64,000 nt of DNA from JAXGQD01 sp040766665 (GCA_040766665.1 JAXGQD010000002.1:1-64000), one strand, 5' to 3'; positions 26,745 to 35,644 are shown, counted from the stretch's first letter. Numbers and translations: made by a program. Notes: generated from the letters alone by a model not told the origin.

Positions 26745-29579
26745 TTATGCTTTATGCAGCTTCGCTCCACGGTAGTAAACCTTTTTGAACAGTTCACCGA
26801 TGATGAAAGGTACCAGGGCCAGCGGCAGGATAATCGCCCAGTCACGCAAGGCCAAAGGAATCGTTTCGAAGATGATGTCCAGGAAAGGAATGTAGATAAC
26901 CAATAGCAAAAGGATACCGGAAACCGCCGTCGCTTTGACCATGGATTTATTGCTGAACAGACCCAGGCTGAAGACCGAATGACGGTCCGAGCGGCTGGAG
27001 TATGCACGGAAGAGCTCTGCACAAATCAGGCCGACAAAGGCAAAAGTACGCGCCCCATGCGAGGGAATAAAACCAGCCAAAGGTAGGAAACTGAAGCTAG
27101 GAGCCAGCAGTGCCGGATCGGTCACCAAATCACGTGAGGAAGTCACCGCTGTCGCCAGCACGTCCGGATAGAGCATACGACCGATTTGGAAAGTCGTAAA
27201 CACGGCGATGAAAATCGCCACGGCCTGCACGCCAATCGTCCAAATCATGTCGCGGTTGATGATGTTCTCGCTGCGTTTTCTGGGCGGGCGGTCCATGATG
27301 TCCGCTTCTGCCTTCTCTTGACCCAGAGCCAGCGCCGGGAAACTATCCGTCACCAGATTGAGCCAAAGCAGCTGAATCGCCGACAGGGGCGCATAGTTCG
27401 GACCCAGAATCAGCGTCGAAATGAAAATCACCAGAATCTCACCAACGTTACAGGAAAGCAGGAAGGAGACGAATTTTCTAATATTGGCAAAAATCACCCT
27501 GCCCTCTTGGACCGCAGTCACAATCGTGGCAAAATTATCATCCGTCAAAATCATCGAGGCCGCACCCTTCGACACTTCCGTGCCGGTAATGCCCATCGCC
27601 ACACCAATGTCCGCCTGTTTCAGCGCCGGCGCATCGTTGACACCGTCACCCGTCATAGAAGCAATGTGGCCGTTATCGCGCAAAGCCGCAACAATGCGCA
27701 CCTTATGTTCCGGCGAAACACGGGCAAAAACCGCGGTATGGTCCACGACCGCTCGCAGGTCCGCTTCGCTCATCTCGTCGATTTCGCTGCCGGAGAAAAC
27801 CGTATCGCCTTCGCGCATCAGACCGAGATCCTTGGCAATCGCCACGGCCGTATCCTTGTGGTCGCCGGTAATCATCACCGCACGAATACCCGCACGGGTA
27901 CAAAGCGCAATCGCGTCGCGCGCTTCCGGACGAGCCGGGTCAATCATGCCCATGAGGCCGACGAAGGTCATACCCTCTTCCGCTTCCTCAAGCACGGTGT
28001 CCTGATGTTCTTTATAGGCAAAAGCCAAGACGCGCAAAGCCGTGGTCGCAAAAGCCTTGTTCGCCTGCATAATCTCTTCACGTCTGGCCTCAGTCAGGGG
28101 CACACGTCCGGCCGGTGTCAACTCGTCGACACAGCGGTCCAGAATCAGGTCCGGCGCACCTTTGGTCAGTGAGAGTATGGGCGCTTCGGGGAAGCCCTTG
28201 TGGAAGACGCTCATCATTTTGCGCTCGGAGTCGAAGGGCAAGTCGCCGGTTTTCGGATAGATTTTGTTGAGGGCTTCGCGGGTCACGCCGCCTTTTGCTG
28301 CTACGGTGAGCATGGCGCCCTCGGTGGGGTCGCCCAACATTTGGTAACTGCCGTTTTCACGGGCTGAAATTTCCGCATCATTGCAAAGCGTGGCGATTTC
28401 GAAGAGGCGCTGGAGCATGGCGGGGTTCGTCTCCAGGGCTTGGTCGTTGAGGTGGATGTCGCCGTTTGGCTCGTAGCCGACACCGCTGACTTCATAAATT
28501 TCGTTGCCGACATACATGCGTTTGACGGTCATTTCATTTTGGGTCAGGGTACCGGTTTTGTCGGAACAGATGACATCGACGGAGCCGAGGGTTTCTACGG
28601 CTAGTAGGCGTTTGACGATGGCGTTTTTGTCGGCCATGCGCTTCATGCCTAGGGCCAAGACGATGGTCACCACCACTTGCAGGCCTTCGGGGATGGCGGC
28701 GACTGCGAGGGAGACGGCGGTCATGAACATGTCGAGCATTTCACCGACGCGGATGACTCCGACGACGAAGACGACGGCACAGACGGCGAGGCAGAGGGTG
28801 CCGAGGATTTTGCCAAGCTGATTAAGGTTCTGCTGCAAGGGGGTGGCTTCTTCTTTGATACCCTGCAGACGGGTGGCGATGTGACCGATTTCGGTGTTGT
28901 GCGCCGTGCCTACGACGACAGCTTTACCGCGACCGTAGGTGATGCTGGTGCTGCTGAAGAGCATGTTTTCGCGATCGCCGATACCGACTTTGCCGTCCGC
29001 CGTAAATGTAGCGTCTTTTTCAACCGGGACTGACTCACCGGTGAGCGAGGCTTCTTCGGCTTTGAGGTTGGAGCTTTCAAGGAGGCGCAAGTCTGCGGGA
29101 ACAACGTCACCGGCTTCGAGCATGACGATGTCACCGGGCACCAGCTCCTGCGAATCGACCAGCATTTGCTTGCCGTTGCGCATGACGCGCGCCTGGGGGG
29201 AGGACATCTTTTGCAAAGCCTCAATCGCCTTCTCTGCCTGACCTTCCTGATAGACACCCAGGACAGCGTTGACCACGACGATGGCGATGATGACGATGGC
29301 TTCGATCCAGTCGCCCAGTGCGCCGGAGACGACAGCCGCCGCAACCAGAATGAGCACCATGTAGTCTTTGAACTGATTGATCAGCTTGGAAAGCAGGGAC
29401 TCCTTCTTTTCGTCGGCCAGCTTGTTGGGGCCATAGGACTCAAGCCTTTCCTGGACCACGGCATCGCTCAGACCGACTTCGGGATCGACTGAGAACTTGC
29501 TCAGCATCTCGCTACTGCTACCGCGATACATTTCGTCCGCTTTGAGCATCAAGGGTAATTGCTTGTTTTCTTCCGGCAT
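26745..29579 (-). CDS. Calcium-transporting P-type ATPase (P2A, SERCA-like)
   Basis: 944 residues from ATG 29579 (GGAGG five bases upstream; the earlier ATG at 29609 lacks a site). It has the N-terminal cation ATPase domain, the actuator motif SLTGESVPV, the M4 ion site AAIPEGLQVVV, the phosphorylation motif ICSDKTGTLTQNE, hinge MTGDGVNDAPALK and the six C-terminal helices with WLNLVTDSFPALALG. It should pump Ca2+ (possibly Mn2+) out of the cytoplasm at the expense of ATP. Single-gene unit with its own terminator. Two small dyads at 29677-29716 may be operator sites. Confidence 0.93.
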   Translation of the reverse strand: MPEENKQLPLMLKADEMYRGSSSEMLSKFSVDPEVGLSDAVVQERLESYGPNKLADEKKESLLSKLINQFKDYMVLILVAAAVVSGALGDWIEAIVIIAIVVVNAVLGVYQEGQAEKAIEALQKMSSPQARVMRNGKQMLVDSQELVPGDIVMLEAGDVVPADLRLLESSNLKAEEASLTGESVPVEKDATFTADGKVGIGDRENMLFSSTSITYGRGKAVVVGTAHNTEIGHIATRLQGIKEEATPLQQNLNQLGKILGTLCLAVCAVVFVVGVIRVGEMLDMFMTAVSLAVAAIPEGLQVVVTIVLALGMKRMADKNAIVKRLLAVETLGSVDVICSDKTGTLTQNEMTVKRMYVGNEIYEVSGVGYEPNGDIHLNDQALETNPAMLQRLFEIATLCNDAEISARENGSYQMLGDPTEGAMLTVAAKGGVTREALNKIYPKTGDLPFDSERKMMSVFHKGFPEAPILSLTKGAPDLILDRCVDELTPAGRVPLTEARREEIMQANKAFATTALRVLAFAYKEHQDTVLEEAEEGMTFVGLMGMIDPARPEARDAIALCTRAGIRAVMITGDHKDTAVAIAKDLGLMREGDTVFSGSEIDEMSEADLRAVVDHTAVFARVSPEHKVRIVAALRDNGHIASMTGDGVNDAPALKQADIGVAMGITGTEVSKGAASMILTDDNFATIVTAVQEGRVIFANIRKFVSFLLSCNVGEILVIFISTLILGPNYAPLSAIQLLWLNLVTDSFPALALGQEKAEADIMDRPPRKRSENIINRDMIWTIGVQAVAIFIAVFTTFQIGRMLYPDVLATAVTSSRDLVTDPALLAPSFSFLPLAGFIPSHGARTFAFVGLICAELFRAYSSRSDRHSVFSLGLFSNKSMVKATAVSGILLLLVIYIPFLDIIFETIPLALRDWAIILPLALVPFIIGELFKKVYYRGAKLHKA

Positions 29580-29676
29580 AGGTTCCTCCACATCCAATTG
29601 GTTTTGCATTTACAGCTGTGTTTTTACGTCCGCCATGTTCTTTATTGGTTTAGCTCAAATGTCTTTTTCGGTTCTT

Positions 29677-29716
29677 CGGTAAAGTACCGTTTCTTTGGTT
29701 TTTCAGTAAAGTACCA
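29677..29716. promoter_or_regulatory. Paired 13-bp dyads upstream of the ATPase gene
   Basis: CGGTA-AAG-TACCG (29677-29689, perfect dyad) and CAGTA-AAG-TACCA (29704-29716, imperfect), with centres 27 bp apart, lie about 100-140 bases upstream of the ATPase start. They look like operator repeats; no regulator is visible nearby. Confidence 0.35.
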
Positions 29717-29779
29717 TTTCGCTTAATTGCAAATTTTCACGTTAAGGCAAAATACTAAAAAAGACTATTGGCGGCTTGC

Positions 29780-29859
29780 GTCAACAGTCTCACTTTCACC
29801 GACAATGCCAGGCCGATGAATGGCCGGTTGTTGACATTATCACTGGGCTCTGGCCCAGT
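29780..29859 (+). other. Non-coding stretch with nested hairpins
   Basis: GTCAACA (29780) pairs with TGTTGAC (29829) around a GGCC-GATGAAT-GGCC hairpin, and ACTGGGC-TCTG-GCCCAGT follows at 29842-29859. There is no T-run and no recognisable RNA family. The surrounding 29580-30060 holds no supported gene. Confidence 0.3.
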
Positions 29860-30059
29860 CGTTACTCCCATGTAAACAAGATAGATGGTAGCATTTTGCC
29901 GTTTGCTTGTGCAAGGCGTTCGTGCACAAAGGCGCGGATTTCGTTGGATTTTCTTGTGCTCGGAGTTTAGCGGTGCGCGTTAACCTTGGTTTACGGACGC
30001 GCGATTTGAATCGTCGCGGCCCCGTCGCGGCTTCCGGGGTTTCCGCGACTCCGCTTTTG

Positions 30060-30325
30060 AAAGCGTCGCAGTGCTTGGGCCGGCTGCGACTCCGCTCCTC
30101 TGAGTTTTATCGGTTAGCGATTTTTAGCCCACTATTTACGGGGATGTGGTTGAAAACGCTTCTGTACGCCTGCCGAACATGTCAAAAGGCTGTTTTCAGC
30201 CCACTTTTTACAGGGATGTGGTGGCGTCAACCACACAGTCGAAATTATTGTCACAAAATCGTGTGTTTGACGTGAGCAGAGACCCTAAATCCACTGAAAT
30301 GACCACATCCCCGAAAATTTTGTCC
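30060..30325 (+). repeat. Three-motif intergenic module, copy A
   Basis: A GTCGC/GCGAC hairpin preamble (from about 30063) is followed by motif 1 ending ATTTACGGGGATGTGG (30126-30149), motif 2 ending TTTTTACAGGGATGTGG (30198-30221, start-to-start 72 bp) and the inverted motif CCACATCCCCGAAAATTTTG (from 30303). After motif 2, TGTGGT and ACCACA can form a hairpin. No coding sequence. Confidence 0.85.
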
Positions 30326-30583
30326 ATTTTTCATCGCTCCACTCGGGCCAATATGAAACGTCGCAAGTCAGCCATTGCGCGACACCACTTAGTGGGCGCA
30401 TCAGTAAGTAGCAATTGGCGCGCGAAAGTGATTTGAGGAGGATTCTGAGGTAACGCGACTCTAAGTCATAGGGCGATTGGGGTGGAGTTTTGCCAAAATA
30501 TAAACACGAAAAAAACGAAATAACACGAACAAAAGCGAAAATGTCGCAAACCTTTCGAAGGCACCGATTAGTACAATTAGCGC

Positions 30584-31495
30584 ATGAAAAGCTATATATC
30601 ACATGAAAGCGCATTAAAGTTATGGGACTTCCCGCTTGCTCAGCAATATTATCAGTTGGGGAATGATCCTGGGGCGATTGAACATGTAACCGTAACTGAA
30701 AAGCGATTTAGATTCTTTTCGGATCGATACAAAATTCATGTTTGTTCCACCCCTCTACCCAAAAGCAGTTTTGCATGTGCGAACGGCTTAGACTTAGTGT
30801 CACCACCATTGATGTTTGTGCAGATGGCAAATGAATTAGACATAATTGAATTGATTCTCTTGGGAAATTTATTGTGTTCTCTCCCTAATGGTCCGTTTTC
30901 AAAAGCAGTAACGACAAGGCAAAAGCTAATCAATTATGCAAAATCGGCGGAGGGCTTGTTCGGCCGAAAAAAAGCACTTAGAGCTTTGAAATATGTGAGC
31001 AACGATGCCTGTTCGATTATGGAAATCTTCTTAGCTATGTTTTTGAGTTTGCCACGGTCGCTAGGTGGGCTTGGGCTCAAGGGAGGAGTTTTTAACTATC
31101 CACTTTTGATGGACGGGGAGAGTTTTGCCGCAATAAAGAAAAATCAATGTTTTATTGATTATTGTTTTCCAAAAGAGAAGATTGGGTACGAATATCAAGG
31201 CGAGATTCACAACAGTTCAGTCGACCAAGATTCAAGCCGAATCATGGCATTGACGCGTCAAAAGTACAAAGTAATTACGGTGACAAAATCTCAGTTGTAC
31301 GATCCCAGCAAGTTGTCACAGCTTTTGCAGCACGCCTCGCACGTTCATAAGCTGCGCAAAAGAATCCGTTCAAAAAGCTACTTTCAAAATTTTCAGCGCA
31401 TACATGATTTGCTCCCCAGGCCTAGTGTAACTGAGCGGAGCACGTCATTACCGATATCTACGGAAGACGTGCGTATTTATACGTCGCCGAGCTAG
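30584..31495 (+). CDS. AbiEi/DUF559-like protein with C-terminal nuclease-like domain
   Basis: 303 residues. The N-terminal half resembles type IV antitoxin AbiEi-like proteins of Gram-positive bacteria (SYISHESALKLWDFPLAQQ, then a basic-aromatic beta region and LVSPPLMFVQMANELDIIE). The C-terminal ~110 residues resemble the Vsr/DUF559 endonuclease fold: CFPKEKIGYEYQGEIHN, DQDSSRIMALTRQKYKVITV, with the E...H...D..R pattern. A role in defence or DNA repair is inference. It is on the plus strand, unlike its neighbours, with no partner toxin gene beside it, and is flanked by direct repeat copies A and B. There is no ribosome site; TACAAT lies six bases before the ATG, so leaderless translation is possible. 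Confidence 0.7.
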   Translation: MKSYISHESALKLWDFPLAQQYYQLGNDPGAIEHVTVTEKRFRFFSDRYKIHVCSTPLPKSSFACANGLDLVSPPLMFVQMANELDIIELILLGNLLCSLPNGPFSKAVTTRQKLINYAKSAEGLFGRKKALRALKYVSNDACSIMEIFLAMFLSLPRSLGGLGLKGGVFNYPLLMDGESFAAIKKNQCFIDYCFPKEKIGYEYQGEIHNSSVDQDSSRIMALTRQKYKVITVTKSQLYDPSKLSQLLQHASHVHKLRKRIRSKSYFQNFQRIHDLLPRPSVTERSTSLPISTEDVRIYTSPS

Positions 31496-31524
31496 TCGCT
31501 GGATTCCGGGGTGTGTGCGACACC

Positions 31525-31860
31525 GCATTTAAATCTGTCGCAAGCCCGTCGCGGCTTCCGGGGTCTATGAGACTCCGCATTTAAATCCGTCGCTAGCCCG
31601 TCGCGGCTTCCGGGGTCTCCGCGACTCCGCTCCTCTGCGTTTTATCAGTTGGCGATTATTAGCCCACTTTTTACGGGGATGTGGTTGAAAACGCTTCTGT
31701 ACGCCTGCCGAACATCTCAAAAGACTGTTTTTAGCCCACTTTTTACGGGGATGTGGTGGCGTCAACCACACAGTCGATATTAATGTCACAAAATAGTCAG
31801 TTGGACGTGAGCAGAGACCCTAAACCCACTGAAATGACCACATCCCCGAAAATTTTGTCC
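31525..31860 (+). repeat. Three-motif intergenic module, copy B, with GTCGC palindromes
   Basis: Two GTCGCGGCTTCCGGGGTCT units (31548 region and 31600 region) precede motif 1 (31661-31684), motif 2 (31733-31756, again 72 bp apart) and the inverted motif (31838-31860). It is close to copy A in sequence, including the interior, so copies A and B are direct repeats around the AbiEi-like gene. The stretch 31861-31959 shows nothing else. Confidence 0.85.
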
Positions 31861-31959
31861 AGAAATCAAGACTTCGATTCGAACAACCTTCGACCCCGCT
31901 TAGCAAGTTAACCCCGACTCCTAGAAATCCCCCTCCGCTAAACGCTCCAGCACAGCTAA

Positions 31960-32414
31960 ATCCAATAGGTGCATCCCGAGGCTCATAGAAAGAATGAAAG
32001 ATTTTTTGAGCTTTCAAAGAAATACTGAAGGGATGGCCTTTCCCATGAAGTCGACCTCTGTAAAGAAGTCAGCATCGAACTCGTACCAATCCCTTCCGGA
32101 CTCGCTTGTTTGGCACTGCCATCCTCATTAATGACGAAGGGGTGGATATCCAGGTAGCCGTGATCATGACTGTAGAGCTCGATTCGGACGGGACGACAGT
32201 CGGTGGAGATGTGGTAGGATTTTGCCACTAATATGTCCAACAATTCCTCCGTGCGTGTTGCGTCGAAATCGATGTCGATGTCCCTGTGCTCGCGGGTTTG
32301 CTGCCCGGCCAGCAAATCAACGCCCCAACCTCCGTCGATCCAATACTTTATGCCCGCTTCTTCCAGGAGTGCAACGACGCTCAAAAAATCTGCGATATTT
32401 GTCGTTTCTTTCAC
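31960..32414 (-). pseudogene. Lincosamide nucleotidyltransferase-like (Lnu) gene, frameshifted twice
   Basis: The N-terminal 115 residues match Lnu/AadA-type nucleotidyltransferases: YWIDGGWGVDLLAGQQTREH and RDIDIDFDATRTEEL with the GG and DxD metal-binding residues. The frame then slips. In a second frame the expected WYEFDADFFTEVDFMGKAIP continues, in a third LKAQKIFHSFYEPRD, which matches the family's C-terminal motif. One missing G at about 32090 and one missing T at about 32020 (both in short runs) would restore a full protein. The family inactivates lincosamides by adenylylation; this member's substrate is unknown. Its ATG overlaps the stop of the GNAT gene by 4 bp. Last gene of the operon. 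Confidence 0.78.
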
Positions 32415-32926
32415 AACGTCAAACCCCTCTGCGCCAGAATCGCCGTATACGTACTTCGCTCAAGCGTTTCGCCCGTCTCGGTAAATCCGTTCTTCAGCCA
32501 AAAATGCTCAGCTTGCTGATTTCCCACTACCCAGCCCAGCTTCACCAACGTAAAGCCGAGCTCAGCCGCGAAAGCACAAAGCTCCGCGATGATGGTACTA
32601 CCAATCCCACGGTTCTGAATTGCTTTTGCCGTCATGAAAAAGCCGATATAGAAAGTGCTCTCATCCGGATAGGCGAGGATAAATTCCAAAATAGCCATGA
32701 GTTGATTATCGGCAAAATACCCGACATAAAACTTGGCCTCTGGTCTCTTATGCGGCGGAAGGGCTTTCATATCAGCGAGTATGCTCTCTTCTGTAACGTA
32801 AGGCGGACAGTGCTGGTAGTAAAGGATATTTTCCTTACACAAATCCAGGATGGCCGGCACGTCTTGCTCATCCAAGCGCCGCACATCATAACTTCGAGAC
32901 AATTTCGCTAGTTCGAGCTCTCTCAC
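32411..32926 (-). CDS. GNAT family N-acetyltransferase
   Basis: 171 residues with the GNAT fold: DVRRLDEQDVPAILDLCKEN at the N-terminus, FYVGYFADNQLMAILEFI, the acetyl-CoA pyrophosphate loop NRGIGSTIIAELCAFA and the C-terminal LGWVVGNQQAEHFWLKNGF. The substrate is unknown; drug, amino acid or peptide N-acetylation are all possible. It overlaps its two neighbours by 4 bp on each side, so it is translated in a coupled operon with a P-loop kinase and an Lnu-like nucleotidyltransferase. Confidence 0.88.
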   Translation of the reverse strand: MRELELAKLSRSYDVRRLDEQDVPAILDLCKENILYYQHCPPYVTEESILADMKALPPHKRPEAKFYVGYFADNQLMAILEFILAYPDESTFYIGFFMTAKAIQNRGIGSTIIAELCAFAAELGFTLVKLGWVVGNQQAEHFWLKNGFTETGETLERSTYTAILAQRGLTL

Positions 32927-33501
32927 GTCGAGTCACCCCGCTCCATGCTTGGCGTTTTCTCACATAGCGTCTCAGTCAAATTGTTAAGCAAGGCGGCAAT
33001 CGATTTGTCGTAATCCTGCTCAATCAGCCAATACTCGCATCCGTACTGTCGACAACCGTCCAAGTAGAATTGATTCTCCGTTTTCAGTTGTGTTTTTGTC
33101 GCGTAGGAGTCGTCCAATCTGGATTCGATATCCGAGGCATGGGACATGATTTCGTCGTAGTTTTCGTCAATGTAGCCTTCAGACATACAGAGGCAAACGT
33201 AATGGATGGCATCACGGTAGCTTTCTGAAAAACTGTTCTCCCAGTCAAAAGGGATATAACAGCCCTCAATGCTGAGGTTCTGCTCGTTCTCGATGGCGGT
33301 TTTAATCATCTCGCGTAGGATAGGCCACATGAATGCGGTTAGTTCTTCATCATCTTCAACGCTCAGCGGGCAAAAGCCACTGCGAATCAAGCCCATCTTC
33401 AGATGATCGATAGAAAGATAGGGGTAAAGGCAGGTTTCGAGCAGGGCTTGAGCGAGTTTTGTTTTGCCGACATGTGTCGCACCGCTGATGAGAATGACCA
33501 T
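32923..33501 (-). CDS. P-loop kinase-like protein (zeta-toxin/2-phosphoglycerate kinase-like)
   Basis: 192 residues beginning with a Walker A motif, MVILISGATHVGKTKLAQAL, followed by LSIDHLKMGLIRSG as in small-molecule kinases of the adenylate kinase and AAA_33 groups. The lid region is short and the C-terminus has CEYWLIEQDYDKS. The phosphate acceptor is unknown; antibiotic or metabolite kinases share this build. Its stop overlaps the GNAT start by 4 bp and it starts 10 bp after the ClbS-like gene. Part of the six-gene resistance-type operon. Confidence 0.75.
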   Translation of the reverse strand: MVILISGATHVGKTKLAQALLETCLYPYLSIDHLKMGLIRSGFCPLSVEDDEELTAFMWPILREMIKTAIENEQNLSIEGCYIPFDWENSFSESYRDAIHYVCLCMSEGYIDENYDEIMSHASDIESRLDDSYATKTQLKTENQFYLDGCRQYGCEYWLIEQDYDKSIAALLNNLTETLCEKTPSMERGDST

Positions 33502-33511
33502 TCGTTCGCTC

Positions 33512-34051
33512 CTAGTTTTTACAATGCTTTTGATGCGCTTTGAGCTTCTTCATCGCCCAGTCATAGTGACTCGCGGTCGTGCTGACAAAGTACGAACCGA
33601 GCGTACTACCCCCCACCCAGGGATAAACGTCCTTCGTAAACAGTTCCTTGTCCGAAAAGGTTTCAGCCAATCTCATGACTTCAGCGTGGGACTTCCGGAA
33701 AAATATGCTAGCTTCGTCTAAGTTCGTGCTCTGATGCTTTTTCCAGAATTCCTGGTTCATCTCAGCGTAGTTTTTCCAATTGTAGGGCGGAATCAGGAAG
33801 GCGCGTGCTTCACCTCTCATGTTTGCAGAGACCCATTGCAAAAGCAGCTGCTGCCACTCGTAGAGATGAATCAAGACATCGCGCAGATTCTTGTCGCGTG
33901 ACCAATGTGCCTCCTTTTTCTTTTCGTCAGCGGAAAAATTGAAAGGAGTCTCAAGCTCCTCTTTAGTTAGAGAAGCGATAAGTGTCTGTAATTTTTCGTA
34001 ATTGTTCTCTGCCGCTGTCAGTAGCTCTGCCTTTGATTTGGGTCTACTCAT
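33512..34051 (-). CDS. ClbS/DfsB family four-helix protein
   Basis: 179 residues of the ClbS/DfsB (DUF1706) family: KAELLTAAENNYEKLQTLI, then REVLIHLYEWQ-type NLRDVLIHLYEWQQLLLQW, FLIPPYNWKNYAEMN and SYFVSTTASHYDWAMKKLKAH. ClbS from colibactin producers is a cyclopropane hydrolase that protects the cell from its own genotoxin; most members are uncharacterised. The DinB-like four-helix fold is evident from helix spacing. AGGAGG is present nine bases before the ATG. It directly follows a GyrI-like gene, another family with cyclopropanoid hydrolases. Confidence 0.88.
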   Translation of the reverse strand: MSRPKSKAELLTAAENNYEKLQTLIASLTKEELETPFNFSADEKKKEAHWSRDKNLRDVLIHLYEWQQLLLQWVSANMRGEARAFLIPPYNWKNYAEMNQEFWKKHQSTNLDEASIFFRKSHAEVMRLAETFSDKELFTKDVYPWVGGSTLGSYFVSTTASHYDWAMKKLKAHQKHCKN

Positions 34052-34069
34052 GTGAAACCTCCTTTGTGT

Positions 34070-34759
34070 TTATCGCCTGTAAAGCTCTATGCCGGCGCAG
34101 GTGGTATGAAGGGGCTGTGCGGATTCTACCCCCTGACGAATCGGATGCCTGATGATCGTCTTGTATTGCTCCGGTTGCACTTTCCTTGGGTCCGAGAGAT
34201 AGATTTCGTGATGCATTCTCGTGTCTGAGAAATCAGCCACGTAGCCGTTTTCAGCGATGAAGGCGTTCAGCTTCGCCACGCTTGCCGGTTCGTCGTCATA
34301 GGGTCCAAGGTGTAGGACTTGTACGCAGAGTCCTTCTTCCATCGGCAGAAATTCGGCCTTGCGGCAGTCGAGTTTTTTCTTTTCTTTTGCCGCTGTGATA
34401 GCCCAATCGAAGTCCTGCTCAGTGATAAAATCGGGGAGACGGATGACGGAAATCCAGTTAAATGAGGATTTGTCCGAATAGTCTACACCCATGACACCTT
34501 CCTGCCACCAAAAGCCTTCTAACGGAGGGACGACATATTCCACGAAGTCTTTGATTCTGTAGTCCGTTTTGTAGCTCATCTTCAGTGTGTAGGCCAGGGT
34601 GTAGAGTATTTGCAGCGCGGTCTGATAGTCCCCGACCGGATCATTGGGGTCGCCTTTGCCTCTGACTGCGATGTAGTTCATGCGGGGGACGTTTACAAGA
34701 GTAGGCGATGGTTTGGCCATATATAAGTCTTTGAATTCTTTCTTCAAATCTAAAGCCAT
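34070..34759 (-). CDS. GyrI-like domain protein
   Basis: 229 residues from ATG 34759, which has AAGGAGG seven bases upstream (the longer frame to 34801 lacks a site). It is a stand-alone GyrI-like protein: FKDLYMAKPSPTLVNVPRM, YIAVRGKGDPNDPVGDYQTA, GFWWQEGVMGVDYSDKSSF and the C-terminal LHLGPYDDEPASVAKLNAFI with HEIYLSDPRKVQPEQYKT. The fold binds hydrophobic small molecules, and several members hydrolyse cyclopropanoid genotoxins such as yatakemycin; others are only binding proteins. Glu and aromatic residues of the pocket appear present, but I cannot prove catalysis. Eighteen bp before the ClbS-like gene, same operon. Confidence 0.85.
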   Translation of the reverse strand: MALDLKKEFKDLYMAKPSPTLVNVPRMNYIAVRGKGDPNDPVGDYQTALQILYTLAYTLKMSYKTDYRIKDFVEYVVPPLEGFWWQEGVMGVDYSDKSSFNWISVIRLPDFITEQDFDWAITAAKEKKKLDCRKAEFLPMEEGLCVQVLHLGPYDDEPASVAKLNAFIAENGYVADFSDTRMHHEIYLSDPRKVQPEQYKTIIRHPIRQGVESAQPLHTTCAGIELYRR

Positions 34760-34772
34760 TTTGGGGACCTCC

Positions 34773-35576
34773 TTATTCAATAAATTGGTGTGTCTTTCCA
34801 CCGATAAGACTTTTATCTCTGAGCTTGATCAAGAGGTAAAGGCCATATGCAAGCAATAGAAAGCCCTGCACCAGCCCGATGATTAGGAGCCAGCGGTGAT
34901 TCTCTTTGCTAGTAATTAATGAAATAAAATTATGTGCCGCATGCCAAATGATGACGCTTAGCAAGCTTCCACGTAGGAGGACGATTTCAACTGCGACCAT
35001 ACCAAAGATGAAGGCAAAAACCACCTGGAGTAGCGTGTCGAGGAGCGATGCACCGGCCATCAGGTTGAGAAAATGCCCCAGCGCAAAAAATACTGAGGAT
35101 ACGAAAATGGCTTGTGGCAAGGAGCGTTTTGCCAAAATTTTGGCGATCAGCCCCCTGAAATATAGTTCCTCGGCAAGTCCCACAGCGGCGGTAAACAGCA
35201 GATAAATGAGAATTCGGACAAAGTTTAAGTCGCTTCTTAAACCAAGATAGAGCGGTAATAGTTCAATCAATACGAGGGGGAAAAAGTAAAATAGCTCTCG
35301 TAGCGGCGCACGAACGAAGAGGTCAAGCACGGTATTTTTCAACGATCCGAAGCGCGCACGGGCGATCAGAAAGGCAAGCAAAGATGCTAAGATAAAGGCA
35401 AAAGCCTGCACGACTCTCCCCTCTAGTTCAGCGAGCTCAAAGATGCTGACAAACACGCCGGAAAGCATTGGAAATAGGAGTATCGTCAGCGTCAGCAGAA
35501 ACGAAAACAGCAGGGGGTGCTTTATGCCTTTGTTAGGCGGACTTTCACTCGTATTTCTCATTTTTTCTACACTCAT
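34773..35576 (-). CDS. CPBP family intramembrane protease
   Basis: 267 residues with about eight membrane helices. Signatures: AEELYFRGLIAKIL (paired Glu plus Arg), SSVFFALGHFLNLMAG (His) and IIWHAAHNFISLI (His, Asn). CPBP proteases are often found as immunity or processing factors in bacteriocin and resistance loci. It is the first gene of the six-gene operon, ending 13 bp before the GyrI-like gene. The start is uncertain: a second in-frame ATG lies five codons in, and neither has a strong ribosome site. Confidence 0.87.
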   Translation of the reverse strand: MSVEKMRNTSESPPNKGIKHPLLFSFLLTLTILLFPMLSGVFVSIFELAELEGRVVQAFAFILASLLAFLIARARFGSLKNTVLDLFVRAPLRELFYFFPLVLIELLPLYLGLRSDLNFVRILIYLLFTAAVGLAEELYFRGLIAKILAKRSLPQAIFVSSVFFALGHFLNLMAGASLLDTLLQVVFAFIFGMVAVEIVLLRGSLLSVIIWHAAHNFISLITSKENHRWLLIIGLVQGFLLLAYGLYLLIKLRDKSLIGGKTHQFIE

Positions 35577-35644
35577 CGTATCTCTATCTTTACTAGGCCC
35601 CCTGTGTCACCTAAACAATATACATCAGTTAGTCGCTCATGCAC

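Noticed and set aside
27186..28172. 328-residue plus-strand frame
   Set aside because: It lies wholly inside the P-type ATPase gene on the other strand and has a His/Arg/Asn-rich, non-protein-like composition; the ATPase frame is certain.
31565..31789. 74-residue minus-strand frame
   Set aside because: Composed of the repeat module B (twice PHPRKKWA), no ribosome site.
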